Positions 1 to 7,641 of a stretch of DNA of 64,000 nucleotides are shown in pieces. The DNA comes from Prochlorococcus marinus CUG1435 (lineage in GTDB: Bacteria > Cyanobacteriota > Cyanobacteriia > PCC-6307 > Cyanobiaceae). The notes under the pieces are model-generated. The model made no database searches, was not told the DNA's origin, and saw nothing but the letters and a program-made list of their open reading frames with translations. Position numbers and translations under genes: made by a program. Each line of letters opens with the position of its first letter. Within the stretch, counting starts at the first letter, position 1. The stretch covers positions 1 through 64,000 of the forward strand of contig JAEPLP010000001.1 of assembly GCA_017644375.1 (NCBI GenBank), read 5' to 3'.

Positions 1-690
1 ATAACCAACAGCAAAAGTTGTACCATTGCCGAAGTCATAAGCAGCTCCAGCCATTACACCACCGTTAGTGATATTAGCGTTTACGTTACCGCAATCATCC
101 AAAGTGTTGGAAGGACCGCCATATACACAAGCTGTTGTGAATAGAGCACTACCATCAGTGTTGTCACCAACCATAAAGGTTAAACTATCACCAAGTGGGA
201 AAGTGTATGAAACTCCATCAACTGTTAGTTGATCTCCGCCTGAGTTACCGTCGAATTCAGCTACACCAGCAGAATTAGCATTACCAGCATCTAAAGAAAC
301 GTCGAGTGAATCTTCACCTGTAAAACTTGTGTTTAGGTCGATTTGGAAGCTGTAACCCGCAGTAACGATGTCATCAGCATCGTTAAGATCATCAGGTGTT
401 GGAGATGTCTCATCATCAACTGCACCGATGTACATGTCAGCACTGAATGAAGCAGTTGTTGTTTCAGAAAAACTACCAGCTTCAATTTCATTAATTCTTA
501 CTTCTAATCCATCAACACGGCTGTTTGTAACAGCTAGTTCTTTTGGATAGAACTCACTAATGTTCTGTACTTCTTCAGAAGAAGAGTAACCAGAAACTTC
601 AGCAAGATTAAGCTCATTTGCTGTTGCAGACATAGGAGCTAAAAGGCCTAATGTCGCAGGAGCAATAAGCAAGCTTTTGAAAAGCTTCAT
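1..690 (-). CDS. Cyanobacterial outer-membrane porin (N-terminal part, runs off the left edge)
   Basis: This gene is read leftwards from an ATG at 688-690 and is open to base 1, so only about 230 N-terminal residues are visible. The protein starts with a signal peptide (MKLFKSLLIAPATLGLLAP, then an Ala-x-Ala site near residue 24). A segment follows with ELAVTNSRVDGLEVRINEIE, which looks like the short coiled coil that precedes the barrel in cyanobacterial Som-type porins. The rest is Gly/Asp/Asn-rich with alternating hydrophobic residues, as in a beta-barrel (for example GAAYDFGNGTTFAVGY). No complete SLH domain is visible. It probably forms a general diffusion pore for ions and nutrients. 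The family call is from composition and layout. Confidence 0.72.
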   Translation of the reverse strand, partial: MKLFKSLLIAPATLGLLAPMSATANELNLAEVSGYSSSEEVQNISEFYPKELAVTNSRVDGLEVRINEIEAGSFSETTTASFSADMYIGAVDDETSPTPDDLNDADDIVTAGYSFQIDLNTSFTGEDSLDVSLDAGNANSAGVAEFDGNSGGDQLTVDGVSYTFPLGDSLTFMVGDNTDGSALFTTACVYGGPSNTLDDCGNVNANITNGGVMAGAAYDFGNGTTFAVGY

Positions 691-906
691 AAATTCCTCA
701 CACAAAAATTTAAAAGGACACTTTAAGATAGTGTATTTTTGCCCACAAAATCAAGTAACAACAGCTACATTTTCGAAAATAATGTGACAGTTTTTTGATT
801 GTTACATTAAAAATTTGCTACAAAAAATTTATTAACTATTGAATTGATTAGCGAAAATAAAAATTTAAATATTGATTAAGAGTTTAATTTAAGAATTTTA
901 AGTTGA

Positions 907-1071
907 TTAAACTTTTTTTGAAATTTTGAATTTAACCTCTGTGGTTTTATATTTTTTCTTTTTAGTGCTTCCAACTGAATCGACGTACCATCCAGAAGCT
1001 AACCTAGTATCGATTTCTTCGTAACTTTCGTTGCGATTCATTTTATTCATAGATTTTTTTTTATAGTCCAT
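907..1071 (-). CDS. Small basic hypothetical protein, 54 aa
   Basis: A short gene on the minus strand between the porin and its neighbours, starting MDYKKKSMNKMNRNESYEE. The middle holds a TRLASGWYVDSVG segment followed by a Lys-rich stretch and a KV-rich tail. There is no membrane segment. An internal ATG at residue 8 is an alternative start. The function is unknown; coding status rests on an open frame of sensible composition. Confidence 0.5.
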   Translation of the reverse strand: MDYKKKSMNKMNRNESYEEIDTRLASGWYVDSVGSTKKKKYKTTEVKFKISKKV

Positions 1072-1295
1072 TAAATTCTTCAAAGAAAACTTTATAGAAA
1101 TATAGCACTAAAAAAATTTATTACATTTAATACTCTCTGAATATATTTATTACATCATCTTATTTCGTAGTTTTTATAAGTAACAAGACTTTTGAATTCT
1201 ATAGAAAAACGAAAAATTTCAAATTTTAAACCTCAACAAAAAAATTTCTTAGTTATATTTTCTAAAACCAAAATACCTGAGGAGCACAAGGTTAA

Positions 1296-1400
1296 ATGAC
1301 TCAAATTAATTTAATTGTTAATTCTCTACCAAGAGATCTCTTAGAATTTGCATTTTTCTTAGCAGTAGGATTTACTGCTGGTTCAATAGGATTAATATAA
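1296..1400 (+). CDS. Small single-membrane-segment protein, 34 aa
   Basis: It starts MTQINLIVNSLPRDLLEF and ends in a hydrophobic helix with AVGFTAGSIGLI. A GAGGAG ribosome-binding sequence lies about 12 bases before the ATG. The size and the single hydrophobic helix suggest a small inner- or thylakoid-membrane protein. No function can be assigned. Confidence 0.55.
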   Translation: MTQINLIVNSLPRDLLEFAFFLAVGFTAGSIGLI

Positions 1401-1458
1401 TTAATCAACTTAATTAATTAATTAAGCCCCTAACACCATCAAATTAATCATTCAGTGT

Positions 1459-2142
1459 TTACAATTTTTTTAAATTGTATTTTTGAAGAAAATTACCTAA
1501 GCAATGTAAAAAAATTCCCGAGGATAATAAAAATTCGAATATTTCTTGATCATTCCTTATTTGCTCTGTTGTAGAAGCCCAAGAAATATCAAAATAAAAA
1601 TAAAAAAGTGCCACAAATAAAAAATAAAGAGACAATTTTTTATTCGGTAAGGCATTAATATTTTTAAACTTTCTCCAACCAAACCAACCAAGGAAAATAC
1701 AACTCACTTCGAAAACCGGGTCTAATAAATAATTATGAAAAAAAGGTAAATTATGAAAATTAGTTTCTCCTTGAACATTTAACTCAGAAATAGTAGCGAT
1801 TCCGATTCCAGTTAATCTCTCCCCCCAGCTTATTTCTTCTCCTGCAATTACAAAAGACAAAAAAGCTATTAAAAGCCAAATAATTGAGTTAACCTCTTTT
1901 TTTTTCTTTTGCCTTATAAAAATAAGAAAAGCGAAAAATGAAGCTAATAGGTATTCAAAAAACTGAATCCATTCAAGAGGGCCGTCTTCACTTCTAAGCC
2001 AGTCAAACCAACTTATTCCTATCAAATTTTTCCCATAAGGGAATATATAAACGAAGCCGTATATAAATATCAAATAATAAATGGGGAACAAACTTACCTC
2101 TGTATTAATTGATCCGAAGGGAGTTTTAATTTCTTTAGACAT
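1459..2142 (-). CDS. Polytopic membrane protein with GEEISWG motif, 227 aa
   Basis: Hydrophobic protein with about six predicted membrane segments. A conserved-looking AGEEISWGERL motif lies near residues 100-110, followed by NVQGETNFHNL near 123-133; together they recall a widespread uncharacterised bacterial membrane family that carries GEEISWGQR and N-x-Q-G-E-x-N-x-HNL signatures. The acidic and His residues inside membrane-adjacent motifs suggest an enzymatic or metal-binding role, which is inference. It stands alone, upstream of the tRNA-Pro and outside the cassette array. Confidence 0.7.
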   Translation of the reverse strand: MSKEIKTPFGSINTEVSLFPIYYLIFIYGFVYIFPYGKNLIGISWFDWLRSEDGPLEWIQFFEYLLASFFAFLIFIRQKKKKEVNSIIWLLIAFLSFVIAGEEISWGERLTGIGIATISELNVQGETNFHNLPFFHNYLLDPVFEVSCIFLGWFGWRKFKNINALPNKKLSLYFLFVALFYFYFDISWASTTEQIRNDQEIFEFLLSSGIFLHCLGNFLQKYNLKKL

Positions 2143-2429
2143 TTGAAATTAGTAATTATCGATCTTATTCGATATTTAATTTTAGATTAAGCATATTATC
2201 TCAACAAGTTTATTAAAAATTGGAAATCTTTTTAATAAAAAAAATTTGAAAAAATAAAATATAAATTTAAAATTTTTAATAAGCGAACGCTTTCAAATAA
2301 TGATAAAAAAAAACTTTAGTGAAAAATTTTGCGAAAATTAGTAAAGTTTCAATAAAAAATCGTTTTTTATCAAACAATTTTAGAAATTACTCTTTTATAG
2401 ATGCTTGCAATGAACTAAGATCTTATAAG

Positions 2430-2503
2430 CGGGGCGTGGCGCAGCTTGGTAGCGCGGGTGCTTTGGGAGCACTAGGTCGCAGGTTCGAATCCTGTCGCCC
2501 CGA
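2430..2503 (+). tRNA. tRNA-Pro(TGG), island anchor
   Basis: A complete cloverleaf can be drawn. The acceptor stem pairs 2430-2436 with 2496-2502 and A2503 is the discriminator. The D arm is GCGC/GCGC. The anticodon stem GGTGC/GCACT closes the loop TTTGGGA with anticodon TGG. The T arm contains GGTTCGAATCC. CCA is not encoded. It is the only intact tRNA in the window, and its 3' half is repeated at least nine times over the next 14 kb, so it is the attachment site for the island. Confidence 0.97.
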
Positions 2504-2525
2504 CTCTTAAAAACCAAGTCATACT

Positions 2526-2551
2526 AGCGAGTTACCCAGACTCGCTTTTTT
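2526..2551 (+). terminator. Rho-independent terminator after tRNA-Pro
   Basis: AGCGAGT and ACTCGCT form a perfect 7-bp stem around the loop TACCCAG, followed by a T run. The same block recurs after the remnant at 4617, so it belongs to the left arm of the inserted cassettes and serves the tRNA. Confidence 0.85.
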
Positions 2552-2562
2552 ATTGAAAAATC

Positions 2563-2598
2563 TGACGGCAGCAAGAGCCGTCAAATTGCCGTCAAATT
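2563..2598 (+). repeat. Cassette E1 left arm: inverted plus two tandem 11-bp units
   Basis: TGACGGC (2563-2569) is the inverse of the start of the following units. GCCGTCAAATT is then repeated twice head to tail at 2577 and 2588. The pair begins 73 bp after the tRNA discriminator base. The matching pair closes the cassette at 3002. Confidence 0.85.
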
Positions 2599-2675
2599 TA
2601 GATTTGCATAAAATATATTTCGTTGATTTTTAAAAAGGAAATTTCTAATATTAGGTAGTCTTTAAAAAATAAAAA

Positions 2676-2942
2676 ATGAATATAAAAAGATCTTTTAAGT
2701 TAATTTTATTTATCGTATTTTCGCCCATATATATAGAAACTCCAGTTTTTGCTATGACATGCTTTAACTCTGGACGTCAACAAGTTTGCTACGACAACTA
2801 TACATATGATTATGATATCCTCGACCCAAACTGGTACATTGCGGGAAGTTGTTCTAGAAATCAGCTTTATAAAGTACTTGATATTTCCCTAAAAGAGGCT
2901 CAGAGTTGGCACAAATCACTTTGCAGTGGATGGGGCTTTTAG
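2676..2942 (+). CDS. Secreted Cys-rich small protein, 88 aa (cassette E1 cargo)
   Basis: The only gene of the first cassette. An N-terminal signal peptide (MNIKRSFKLILFIVFSPIY, with cleavage probably after VFA near residue 27) precedes a mature part of about 60 residues with several Cys, aromatic residues and a C-terminal KSLCSGWGF. The spacing suggests disulfides and an extracytoplasmic location. It is followed at 3002 by the right arm of the cassette. Function is unknown; being the sole cargo of a recent insertion suggests a surface or secreted trait. Confidence 0.65.
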   Translation: MNIKRSFKLILFIVFSPIYIETPVFAMTCFNSGRQQVCYDNYTYDYDILDPNWYIAGSCSRNQLYKVLDISLKEAQSWHKSLCSGWGF

Positions 2943-3001
2943 TAAATTTGATATTTAAACTCTATTCTATTTAAAATCCAAAACTACTTAATCTCTAATT
3001 T

Positions 3002-3023
3002 GCCGTCAAATCGCCGTCAGATT
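3002..3023 (+). repeat. Cassette E1 right arm: tandem 11-bp pair
   Basis: GCCGTCAAATC followed directly by GCCGTCAGATT. It carries the same unit as the left arm at 2577, 85 bp before the next tRNA remnant. Confidence 0.85.
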
Positions 3024-3108
3024 AACAATAGTTTGAAAAGAAAATAAAGAATAATTTAATAGGAACTTGTCATAAGCTGTAGACATAGTGCCCTACTGGA
3101 GTTGTTAA

Positions 3109-3154
3109 GTGCTTTGGGAGCACTAGGTCGCAGGTTCGAATCCTGTCGCCCCGA
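3109..3154 (+). repeat. tRNA-Pro 3'-half remnant 1 (attachment core)
   Basis: An exact copy of the tRNA from GTGC of the anticodon stem to the discriminator A. The 5' half is absent, so it cannot be a tRNA gene. It is the junction between cassettes E1 and E2. Confidence 0.95.
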
Positions 3155-3210
3155 CTCTAATAATCCAAGTCACAGAAAGGTTTCCCAGCCTGTCTTTTTT
3201 ATTGGTTGAA

Positions 3211-3250
3211 ATATGACATATTAGTATTTATGTCATATTTATGTCATATG
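3211..3250 (+). repeat. Cassette E2 left arm: inverted plus tandem TGTCATAT units
   Basis: ATATGACATA (3211-3220) is inverted relative to TATGTCATAT, which then occurs twice at 11-bp spacing (about 3229-3250). The pair lies 74 bp after the remnant. The same unit pair closes the cassette at 4508. Confidence 0.85.
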
Positions 3251-3457
3251 CCCGTCTTTGCTTAGTTATTCGTAGATATTCTTAGTTCTTCAATATATTT
3301 TTTCAAGGATAAACCTCTTAAAAGATAGGTTGATTATATTCACGGTGCAGTTGGCGAGGGTTTTTGGTGCAGCTTTACCCCTTTTTTTGTTCCTAAAACC
3401 GCACTATTAATTTAATAAAAGTAGGAGGACAATAAAGGTGTAGATATAGGGGGTCTT

Positions 3458-3607
3458 ATGAAACTCATTACTCCTTTCACAATCCTCAATCAAAACTTCC
3501 ACGAAATGGATTTGATTAGAGAAGCAATGAACCAGAGAAGATTAGCAACCGAAAGATTGCATGAAGACTATAGAAAAATGTATATAAACCACCAATTTGC
3601 TTATTAA
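3458..3607 (+). CDS. Small hypothetical protein, 49 aa (E2)
   Basis: It starts MKLITPFTILNQNFHEMDLI and continues with an Arg/His-rich amphipathic tail ending YINHQFAY. GGGGG lies 8 bases upstream of the ATG as a possible ribosome-binding sequence. It is predicted soluble and helical. It sits just before a short membrane-protein gene on the same strand. Function unknown. Confidence 0.5.
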   Translation: MKLITPFTILNQNFHEMDLIREAMNQRRLATERLHEDYRKMYINHQFAY

Positions 3608-3613
3608 CCTTTA

Positions 3614-3727
3614 ATGGAATCTTTTACAGAGCTTTGGAATAATCAACCAAATACAGTTGTTGGGGTAGGTTTAGCAGTATTAGTATTGTTTGGAATATAT
3701 ATAAAATTACTCGATATATATAAATAG
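3614..3727 (+). CDS. Single-helix membrane protein with ELW motif, 37 aa (E2)
   Basis: MESFTELWNNQPN followed by one hydrophobic helix (VVGVGLAVLVLFGIYIKLL). A decayed relative occurs at 15999-16118 in another cassette, with the same ELW-x-N start and a single helix. It begins 6 bases after the preceding stop, so the two are probably co-transcribed. Function unknown. Confidence 0.55.
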   Translation: MESFTELWNNQPNTVVGVGLAVLVLFGIYIKLLDIYK

Positions 3728-3910
3728 TCATTTTATTTGTAGCGCCTCCGCTTCCCTCAATATTTGATTCTTTAAAAAAACAAGCGCATCTAGTTTTTCT
3801 TCTTTTTCTTCAAAATTTTTAAATTTCATTTGTGCAATTTCAACAATTGCTTTATCAACATTTTTAAGTCGTTTCTTAATAACTCTTTTTGGGCTTTTGG
3901 TTGATTCCAT
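3728..3910 (-). CDS. Small charged coiled-coil protein, 60 aa (E2)
   Basis: A Lys/Glu-rich helical protein (MESTKSPKRVIKKRLKNV at the start) with heptad-like hydrophobic spacing and no membrane segment. It is convergent with the 37-aa membrane-protein gene, with no gap between the two stops. Similar short charged proteins occur elsewhere in the window (55519-55701). Function unknown. Confidence 0.55.
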   Translation of the reverse strand: MESTKSPKRVIKKRLKNVDKAIVEIAQMKFKNFEEKEEKLDALVFLKNQILREAEALQIK

Positions 3911-4080
3911 TGGAATTGCCTTTTTTCTTTATATTCTCCTTATATTCTTTAAAAGCAAGTCCCTTACTTTAAAATAAGGTTAAATTTTCAACTTTTTGCA
4001 AGTAGTAAGCGTTTCACAAAAAAACAGCTAATGATAATAGATTTTATTTAAGATATAGAAACAAATTTTGGGAGGATTAA

Positions 4081-4458
4081 ATGTCTATCATTACCGATAA
4101 TACAGTGTTAGTACATATTTACAGCGGTTTAGAATCCAAAAATAAAGTAACTTTAGGTTTATTGGTTGCCCTCACTGCAGAAAAAAACGACCATAAAGTA
4201 ACTCTTTTTCTAGCAGGAGACGGGGTACAAATATTAAATTGCAAAAAAGCTGGTGAAATAGTTGGTCAAGGTACTGGAGATTTATATGATCATCTTCAAA
4301 ATTTAAAGAAATCAAAAGTTACCATATATGTTTCAGGTATGTCTGCTAAATCTAGGGGTTACGATGAGAAGCTATTAGATGGATATACAGCAGAGTTTGT
4401 GATGCCGGATGTTCTAGTTGAAGAATCAATTAAAGCAGATAGCGTACTTTGCTATTAA
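4081..4458 (+). CDS. DsrE/DsrF-like protein, 125 aa (E2)
   Basis: A complete small alpha/beta protein of DsrE-family length. The pattern is a first strand TVLVHIYSGLES, a helix KVTLGLLVALTAEK, a second strand DHKVTLFLAGDGVQILN, a Gly-rich loop and a strand KVTIYVSGMSAKSRG. Family members form small oligomers involved in sulfur relay or in binding of small ligands; the Cys needed for sulfur transfer in true DsrE is not in its usual place (Cys here are near residues 54 and 124). GGGAGG before the ATG is a good ribosome-binding sequence. A weak hairpin (AGGGAG/CTCCCT, 4461-4480) follows the stop. The family is well supported, the role is not. Confidence 0.8.
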   Translation: MSIITDNTVLVHIYSGLESKNKVTLGLLVALTAEKNDHKVTLFLAGDGVQILNCKKAGEIVGQGTGDLYDHLQNLKKSKVTIYVSGMSAKSRGYDEKLLDGYTAEFVMPDVLVEESIKADSVLCY

Positions 4459-4507
4459 AAAGGGAGTTAACTTCTCCCTAATTAGATCGACTGTCAATCA
4501 AAAAAAT

Positions 4508-4529
4508 TATGTCATATTTATGTCATATG
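4508..4529 (+). repeat. Cassette E2 right arm: tandem TGTCATAT pair
   Basis: TGTCATAT occurs twice at 11-bp spacing, the same unit as at 3229. It lies 87 bp before the remnant at 4617. A TTAGATCGACTGTCAATC box lies just upstream (4482-4499). Confidence 0.85.
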
Positions 4530-4616
4530 AGGGTATATTTGTCAGGATAAACTACGCAAGATTACGCAAGAAAATAGATATAGCGTGAAAACGCAGTGCT
4601 CGCTTTGGGGCGTCGA

Positions 4617-4662
4617 GTGCTTTGGGAGCACTAGGTCGCAGGTTCGAATCCTGTCGCCCCGA
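4617..4662 (+). repeat. tRNA-Pro 3'-half remnant 2 plus left-arm copy
   Basis: An exact copy of the tRNA 3' half. Identity with the region downstream of the real tRNA continues for about 50 bp more (to about 4714), including the terminator. Confidence 0.95.
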
Positions 4663-4684
4663 CTCTTAAAAACCAAGTCATACT

Positions 4685-4710
4685 AGCGAGTTACCCAGAC
4701 TCGCTTTTTT
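4685..4710 (+). terminator. Copy of the tRNA terminator in the E3 left arm
   Basis: AGCGAGT/ACTCGCT stem with loop TACCCAG and a T run, identical to 2526-2551. It could stop transcription reading through from the E2 cassette. Confidence 0.75.
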
Positions 4711-4720
4711 ATTGGATAAT

Positions 4721-4758
4721 TTTGACGGAAAGCGATTCCGTCAAAAATCCGTCAAAGA
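4721..4758 (+). repeat. Cassette E3 left arm: inverted plus tandem TCCGTCAAA units
   Basis: TTTGACGGA (4721-4729) is the inverse of TCCGTCAAA, which then occurs twice at 11-bp spacing (4737 and 4748). The pair begins 74 bp after the remnant. The right arm of E3 is not recognisable. Confidence 0.8.
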
Positions 4759-4809
4759 ATTTTTAAATCCAAAAGTAATATAATTTAAATGGAAGTTTCG
4801 TTACTTAAT

Positions 4810-5186
4810 ATGCGTAAGTTTTCTTCAGTATTATTTTTTCCAATAAGCCTTTTTTAGCTTCTTCTTACTTTATTCCTGAGGCAAAAGCATCATGTGAATA
4901 CTGGACAGATAAATTTGGCACTAGTCATGAAAAATGTGTTATTGGAATTTTTACTGAATACAAAAGAAGGTTTAGAAACGGCACGAGAACCAAAATGGTT
5001 TGCGATAAAATAGGTTACTCTACTAATTGCAAAAATTATACAAATGGAAGATTAATTGGGAGTCAGTCCTGCGATAACTTTGGAGTAACCGCTTCATGTC
5101 GTTATAAAGATTCACTAGGGAGGGCTTATAAAGCTTGTGATTATTACCAATTTACTGGCTGGCAATGCAGAGATTCTTTTTATTAA
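4810..5186 (+). pseudogene. Secreted Cys-rich protein gene with a frameshift in a T run (E3)
   Basis: The reading frame from ATG 4810 encodes a signal-peptide start (MRKFSSVLFFPISLF) and stops at 4855-4857. The adjacent frame continues without a stop through ASSYFIPEAKASCEYW and the Cys-rich mature part to 5186. One extra T in the T6 run at 4850-4855 would join both into a single protein of about 125 residues with a normal signal peptide and roughly ten Cys. It could be a real mutation, a slippage-controlled phase switch or a sequencing error. The family is unknown but resembles the E1 cargo in size and Cys content. Confidence 0.7.
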
Positions 5187-5427
5187 TCCTTTTTTTTTAA
5201 TAAGTTAATTTCATAGTTACTAAAGTTTATTCTATTAAATTCTGTAAAAATTCCGTCATATATATCATTGTTTATCCTGACAAAAAATGCTGAAAGAATG
5301 ATGAAAGAAACAATAGAATTCCAACTTGAACACTGTAAGTCTAAACTTGATTTTTACCCAACTAGGTAAATATGATTTTTGTATAAATCCATGTTTTAAA
5401 AGGAATTCAAAATTAATTTTTTACCAA

Positions 5428-6177
5428 ATGATATTAAAAGGTTTTTTAAAAATAATAAGATTAATTATTACCTTTTTTATTTCAATAATCTCGGTATACA
5501 TATTAGGGGTAAGTATAAGTTATTTAATAGATTTTATTGATCCTCTTTACTCATTCATATACTCTATTCCGAGATTCATCCTTTATCCCACATGGCTTTG
5601 TTTATTAATTTATATATTTTATAGACTTATCAGATTTTATAAACCAATATCTTTTTCCTTCAAAAAGTTTGCTTTTACAATATTAATATGGATAGCATTA
5701 ATTGCTCCAAAAATTATATATGAATCTTTGTATCCTATTCACTCTCAATATGTGGGATATAGGTTTCATCGAGATGGGTTTTTCCCTGGCAAAGTGATTT
5801 TCAAAAAAGACAAAGTAACAATAAATGATTTCAGAGATTTCTATATGCAAGATCATATTCGCAGCTCTTTGGATATTACCTATTCCGATAAAAAATTATT
5901 TGATGAAGAGGTGATTCGACTAAAAAAGATATCTAAAGTTCCACCTCTTAATTCTTGTCAATATAAGGTATTAGATCTTTATGAGAAAGATCCGCTTGAA
6001 ATTAATAAATTTTCTAAGGTTGATATATTAGAAGTGGATAAAAATGAAGTTTTTTTCTTGATGATCCCATTTGGGGAACCAAAATATGGGGTATGTTTCT
6101 GGGAAAATCAATATCAAATAGTTGCAATAAATCCAAAAAATAAAAATATTCTATACATAAGGGAACGTTATTCTTAA
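5428..6177 (+). CDS. Membrane protein with soluble C-terminal domain, 249 aa (E3)
   Basis: I take the ATG at 5428 because the longer frame from 5326 adds 34 residues without membrane or domain character. Three hydrophobic segments occupy about residues 4-28, 36-66 and 78-98. A soluble domain of about 150 residues follows, with a basic YRFHRDGFFPGKVIFKKD stretch. No family was recognised. A leader ORF of 23 codons overlaps the upstream region (5298) but has little support. Confidence 0.65.
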   Translation: MILKGFLKIIRLIITFFISIISVYILGVSISYLIDFIDPLYSFIYSIPRFILYPTWLCLLIYIFYRLIRFYKPISFSFKKFAFTILIWIALIAPKIIYESLYPIHSQYVGYRFHRDGFFPGKVIFKKDKVTINDFRDFYMQDHIRSSLDITYSDKKLFDEEVIRLKKISKVPPLNSCQYKVLDLYEKDPLEINKFSKVDILEVDKNEVFFLMIPFGEPKYGVCFWENQYQIVAINPKNKNILYIRERYS

Positions 6178-6216
6178 CTTAAACGCTGTAAGTATTAATT
6201 AATCCTTTTGTGGTTA

Positions 6217-6612
6217 TCACCATTCTCCATTTCTTTTGGCACTGCAATAATTCAAATCCTCATTGGGCCCGTCATGTGTGCATTTCTTCTCGCGTGTCTC
6301 GATGTTGAAAGAGTAAGTGGGATATTTTTTTGTATTTTCCGATTTTGCCTTTATTAAATTATTTTCATCTCCTTTGCAGTTACCATCTAGAGGGAAAAGC
6401 CGATAACCAGGAAGCTCAACTTCTGAGAATGTATAAGCCAGGTCATTCTTCGATAATGCCTCTAAGCATTCCTTCGCAATATTCCTAACTGTATTTCGGG
6501 CTGCCGATGATTTAGCTTTATTTTGCACATTTATAAACTGAGGAATTGCAATAAAAGGAAGAATTAAAATAATTATTATTGGTAAAAAAAGTTCTACAAA
6601 AAATATTGGCAT
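6217..6612 (-). CDS. Pilin-like protein without a canonical prepilin leader, 131 aa (E3)
   Basis: The N-terminus MPIFFVELFLPIIIILILPF is a hydrophobic helix followed by IAIPQFINVQNKAKSSAARN, which is how type IV pilins continue after their membrane helix. A globular part with a NIAKECLEAL helix, PGYRLF and paired Cys follows. Similar features appear in the pilin part of the 9843-10733 nuclease fusion and in the 38184-38714 pilin (RECQSGLIKND). The normal G|FTLIE cleavage site is missing and the N-terminus is short, so it may be a truncated or rewired pilin that stays in the membrane. The last gene of cassette E3. Confidence 0.65.
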   Translation of the reverse strand: MPIFFVELFLPIIIILILPFIAIPQFINVQNKAKSSAARNTVRNIAKECLEALSKNDLAYTFSEVELPGYRLFPLDGNCKGDENNLIKAKSENTKKYPTYSFNIETREKKCTHDGPNEDLNYCSAKRNGEW

Positions 6613-6702
6613 AAAATCAAAGATTCAAAGTCTAATTTCAAACTTAAGTTTAGATCGACTTTCTTGAAAAAAATATCAGATCACCGACCTAGTTAAAACA
6701 AG

Positions 6703-6737
6703 GTACTACGTCGCATGTTCGATTCCTGTCGCCCCTA
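6703..6737 (+). repeat. Degenerate tRNA-Pro remnant 3
   Basis: About 35 bases align with the tRNA 3' end (GTCGCATGTTCGATTCCTG with a few changes). It is the most decayed of the internal copies and marks the E3/E4 junction. Confidence 0.8.
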
Positions 6738-6789
6738 TCAGTTATAGCGGTATGTCTCGAGTAATAGGATATTCACGAAAATTATTGTT

Positions 6790-6811
6790 TCATGCAAATT
6801 TCACGCAAAAG
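6790..6811 (+). repeat. Cassette E4 left arm: tandem CACGCAAA pair
   Basis: TCATGCAAATT followed by TCACGCAAAAG, starting exactly 52 bp after the remnant. A weaker single copy (TCACGAAAA) lies 35 bp after it at 6773. Confidence 0.8.
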
Positions 6812-6916
6812 TTATTTCGTTAAGGATAATCCGCATAACTTTAGAAGATAGTCAGGTATTTGGTTCTTCCAGACTTATGACGTAACTTTCAAACGGTTTT
6901 ATGTCGCCCGTTTTTT
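6801..6916 (+). repeat. 115-bp intergenic repeat, copy 1
   Basis: It aligns over its whole length with 15186-15300 (shared blocks ACTTTAGAAGATAGTCAG and TTATTTGGTTCT, ending TGTCGCCC-TTTTTT). Both copies follow a CACGCAAA-type left arm. It may be a shared cassette segment or a small transcribed element. Confidence 0.8.
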
Positions 6917-6935
6917 AATTCAAGGAGTAAGCGTT

Positions 6936-7340
6936 TCACCTTGGAAGTATTCTATTTAATTCGGGATATTCAATTTTTAATTCTTCTATAAATGCATCAA
7001 CAGTCTTTGATATCTCGTCAGTAGTATCCAAAATAGAATTTTTATATTTTAGATATTCGGAAACTTGAAATAATTTCATAGTTGATTTTGTTAAAAGTAA
7101 TGTTGCAAGAGGAGATTTATCTGCCAATTTAGTTGAAGGAAAATATTTTATTGTTTCAGGATATGTTTCTTCCATATCCTCAATATAGTTTTCTATCTTT
7201 TCGATTAATTCATTATATTTTGTTGATAAAAACTTTTTGGTATTTAAATATTCAAACCCTGCGAATAAAAAACCAATAGGAAAACTTAAAAATAATATTG
7301 AAAGAGAAAGCCTAAGAAGATTCTGGGAAAATTTTTCCAT
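6936..7340 (-). CDS. Single-membrane-segment protein with helical C-terminus, 134 aa (E4)
   Basis: I start it at the ATG at 7338-7340 (MEKFSQNLLRLSLSILFLSF) because the longer frame begins inside the cassette arm sequence. One hydrophobic segment spans about residues 8-30. The rest is a long charged helical region (LIEKIENYIEDMEETYPE), likely coiled coil, and a C-terminal EELKIEYPELNRILPR. It is the only gene of cassette E4. Function unknown. Confidence 0.65.
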   Translation of the reverse strand: MEKFSQNLLRLSLSILFLSFPIGFLFAGFEYLNTKKFLSTKYNELIEKIENYIEDMEETYPETIKYFPSTKLADKSPLATLLLTKSTMKLFQVSEYLKYKNSILDTTDEISKTVDAFIEELKIEYPELNRILPR

Positions 7341-7389
7341 AAAAAAGTAACTAATTTCCCTTATTTTAGATCGACTGTCAAATTGAATC

Positions 7390-7411
7390 TCACGCAAAAC
7401 TCATGCAAATT
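7390..7411 (+). repeat. Cassette E4 right arm: tandem CACGCAAA pair
   Basis: TCACGCAAAAC followed by TCATGCAAATT, 88 bp before the GTGC of the next remnant. It mirrors the E4 left arm in sequence. A TTAGATCGACTGTCAA box lies directly upstream (7366-7382). Confidence 0.85.
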
Positions 7412-7495
7412 AATCTAAATTAGTCCGAATTAGACCACAATTATTTTTATAAAAGTATTGATAGCAAAATAAGTCTCAGTTATGGATTCAATCTT

Positions 7496-7545
7496 GCGGG
7501 TGCTTTGGGAGCACTAGGTCGCAGGTTCGAATCCTGTCGCCCCGA
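7496..7545 (+). repeat. tRNA-Pro 3'-half remnant 4
   Basis: An exact copy from GCGGGTGC to the discriminator A, 50 bp. It is followed by TCAGTTATAGCAGTAAGTCT, the class B left-arm flank. Confidence 0.95.
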
Positions 7546-7597
7546 TCAGTTATAGCAGTAAGTCTCAGCTAATAATATATTTAACCTAAAAAGCAGA

Positions 7598-7619
7598 GTG
7601 CCCAAAAAGTGCCCAAATA
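7598..7619 (+). repeat. Cassette E5 left arm: tandem GTGCCCAAA pair
   Basis: GTGCCCAAAAA followed by GTGCCCAAATA, exactly 52 bp after the remnant. The same unit pair ends the cassette at 8586. Confidence 0.88.
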
Positions 7620-7641
7620 ATAATGAGTTATAATTTTGATT

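Noticed and set aside
368-550. 60-codon plus-strand frame inside the porin gene
   Set aside because: It is antisense to a porin with signal peptide and barrel strands; no start context or family.
2319-2510. 63-codon frame covering the tRNA-Pro
   Set aside because: It runs through the whole tRNA gene and its end is tRNA sequence; the cloverleaf is complete.
5298-5369. 23-codon frame ahead of the E3 membrane gene
   Set aside because: It overlaps the longer frame from 5326 and shows no convincing start signal.
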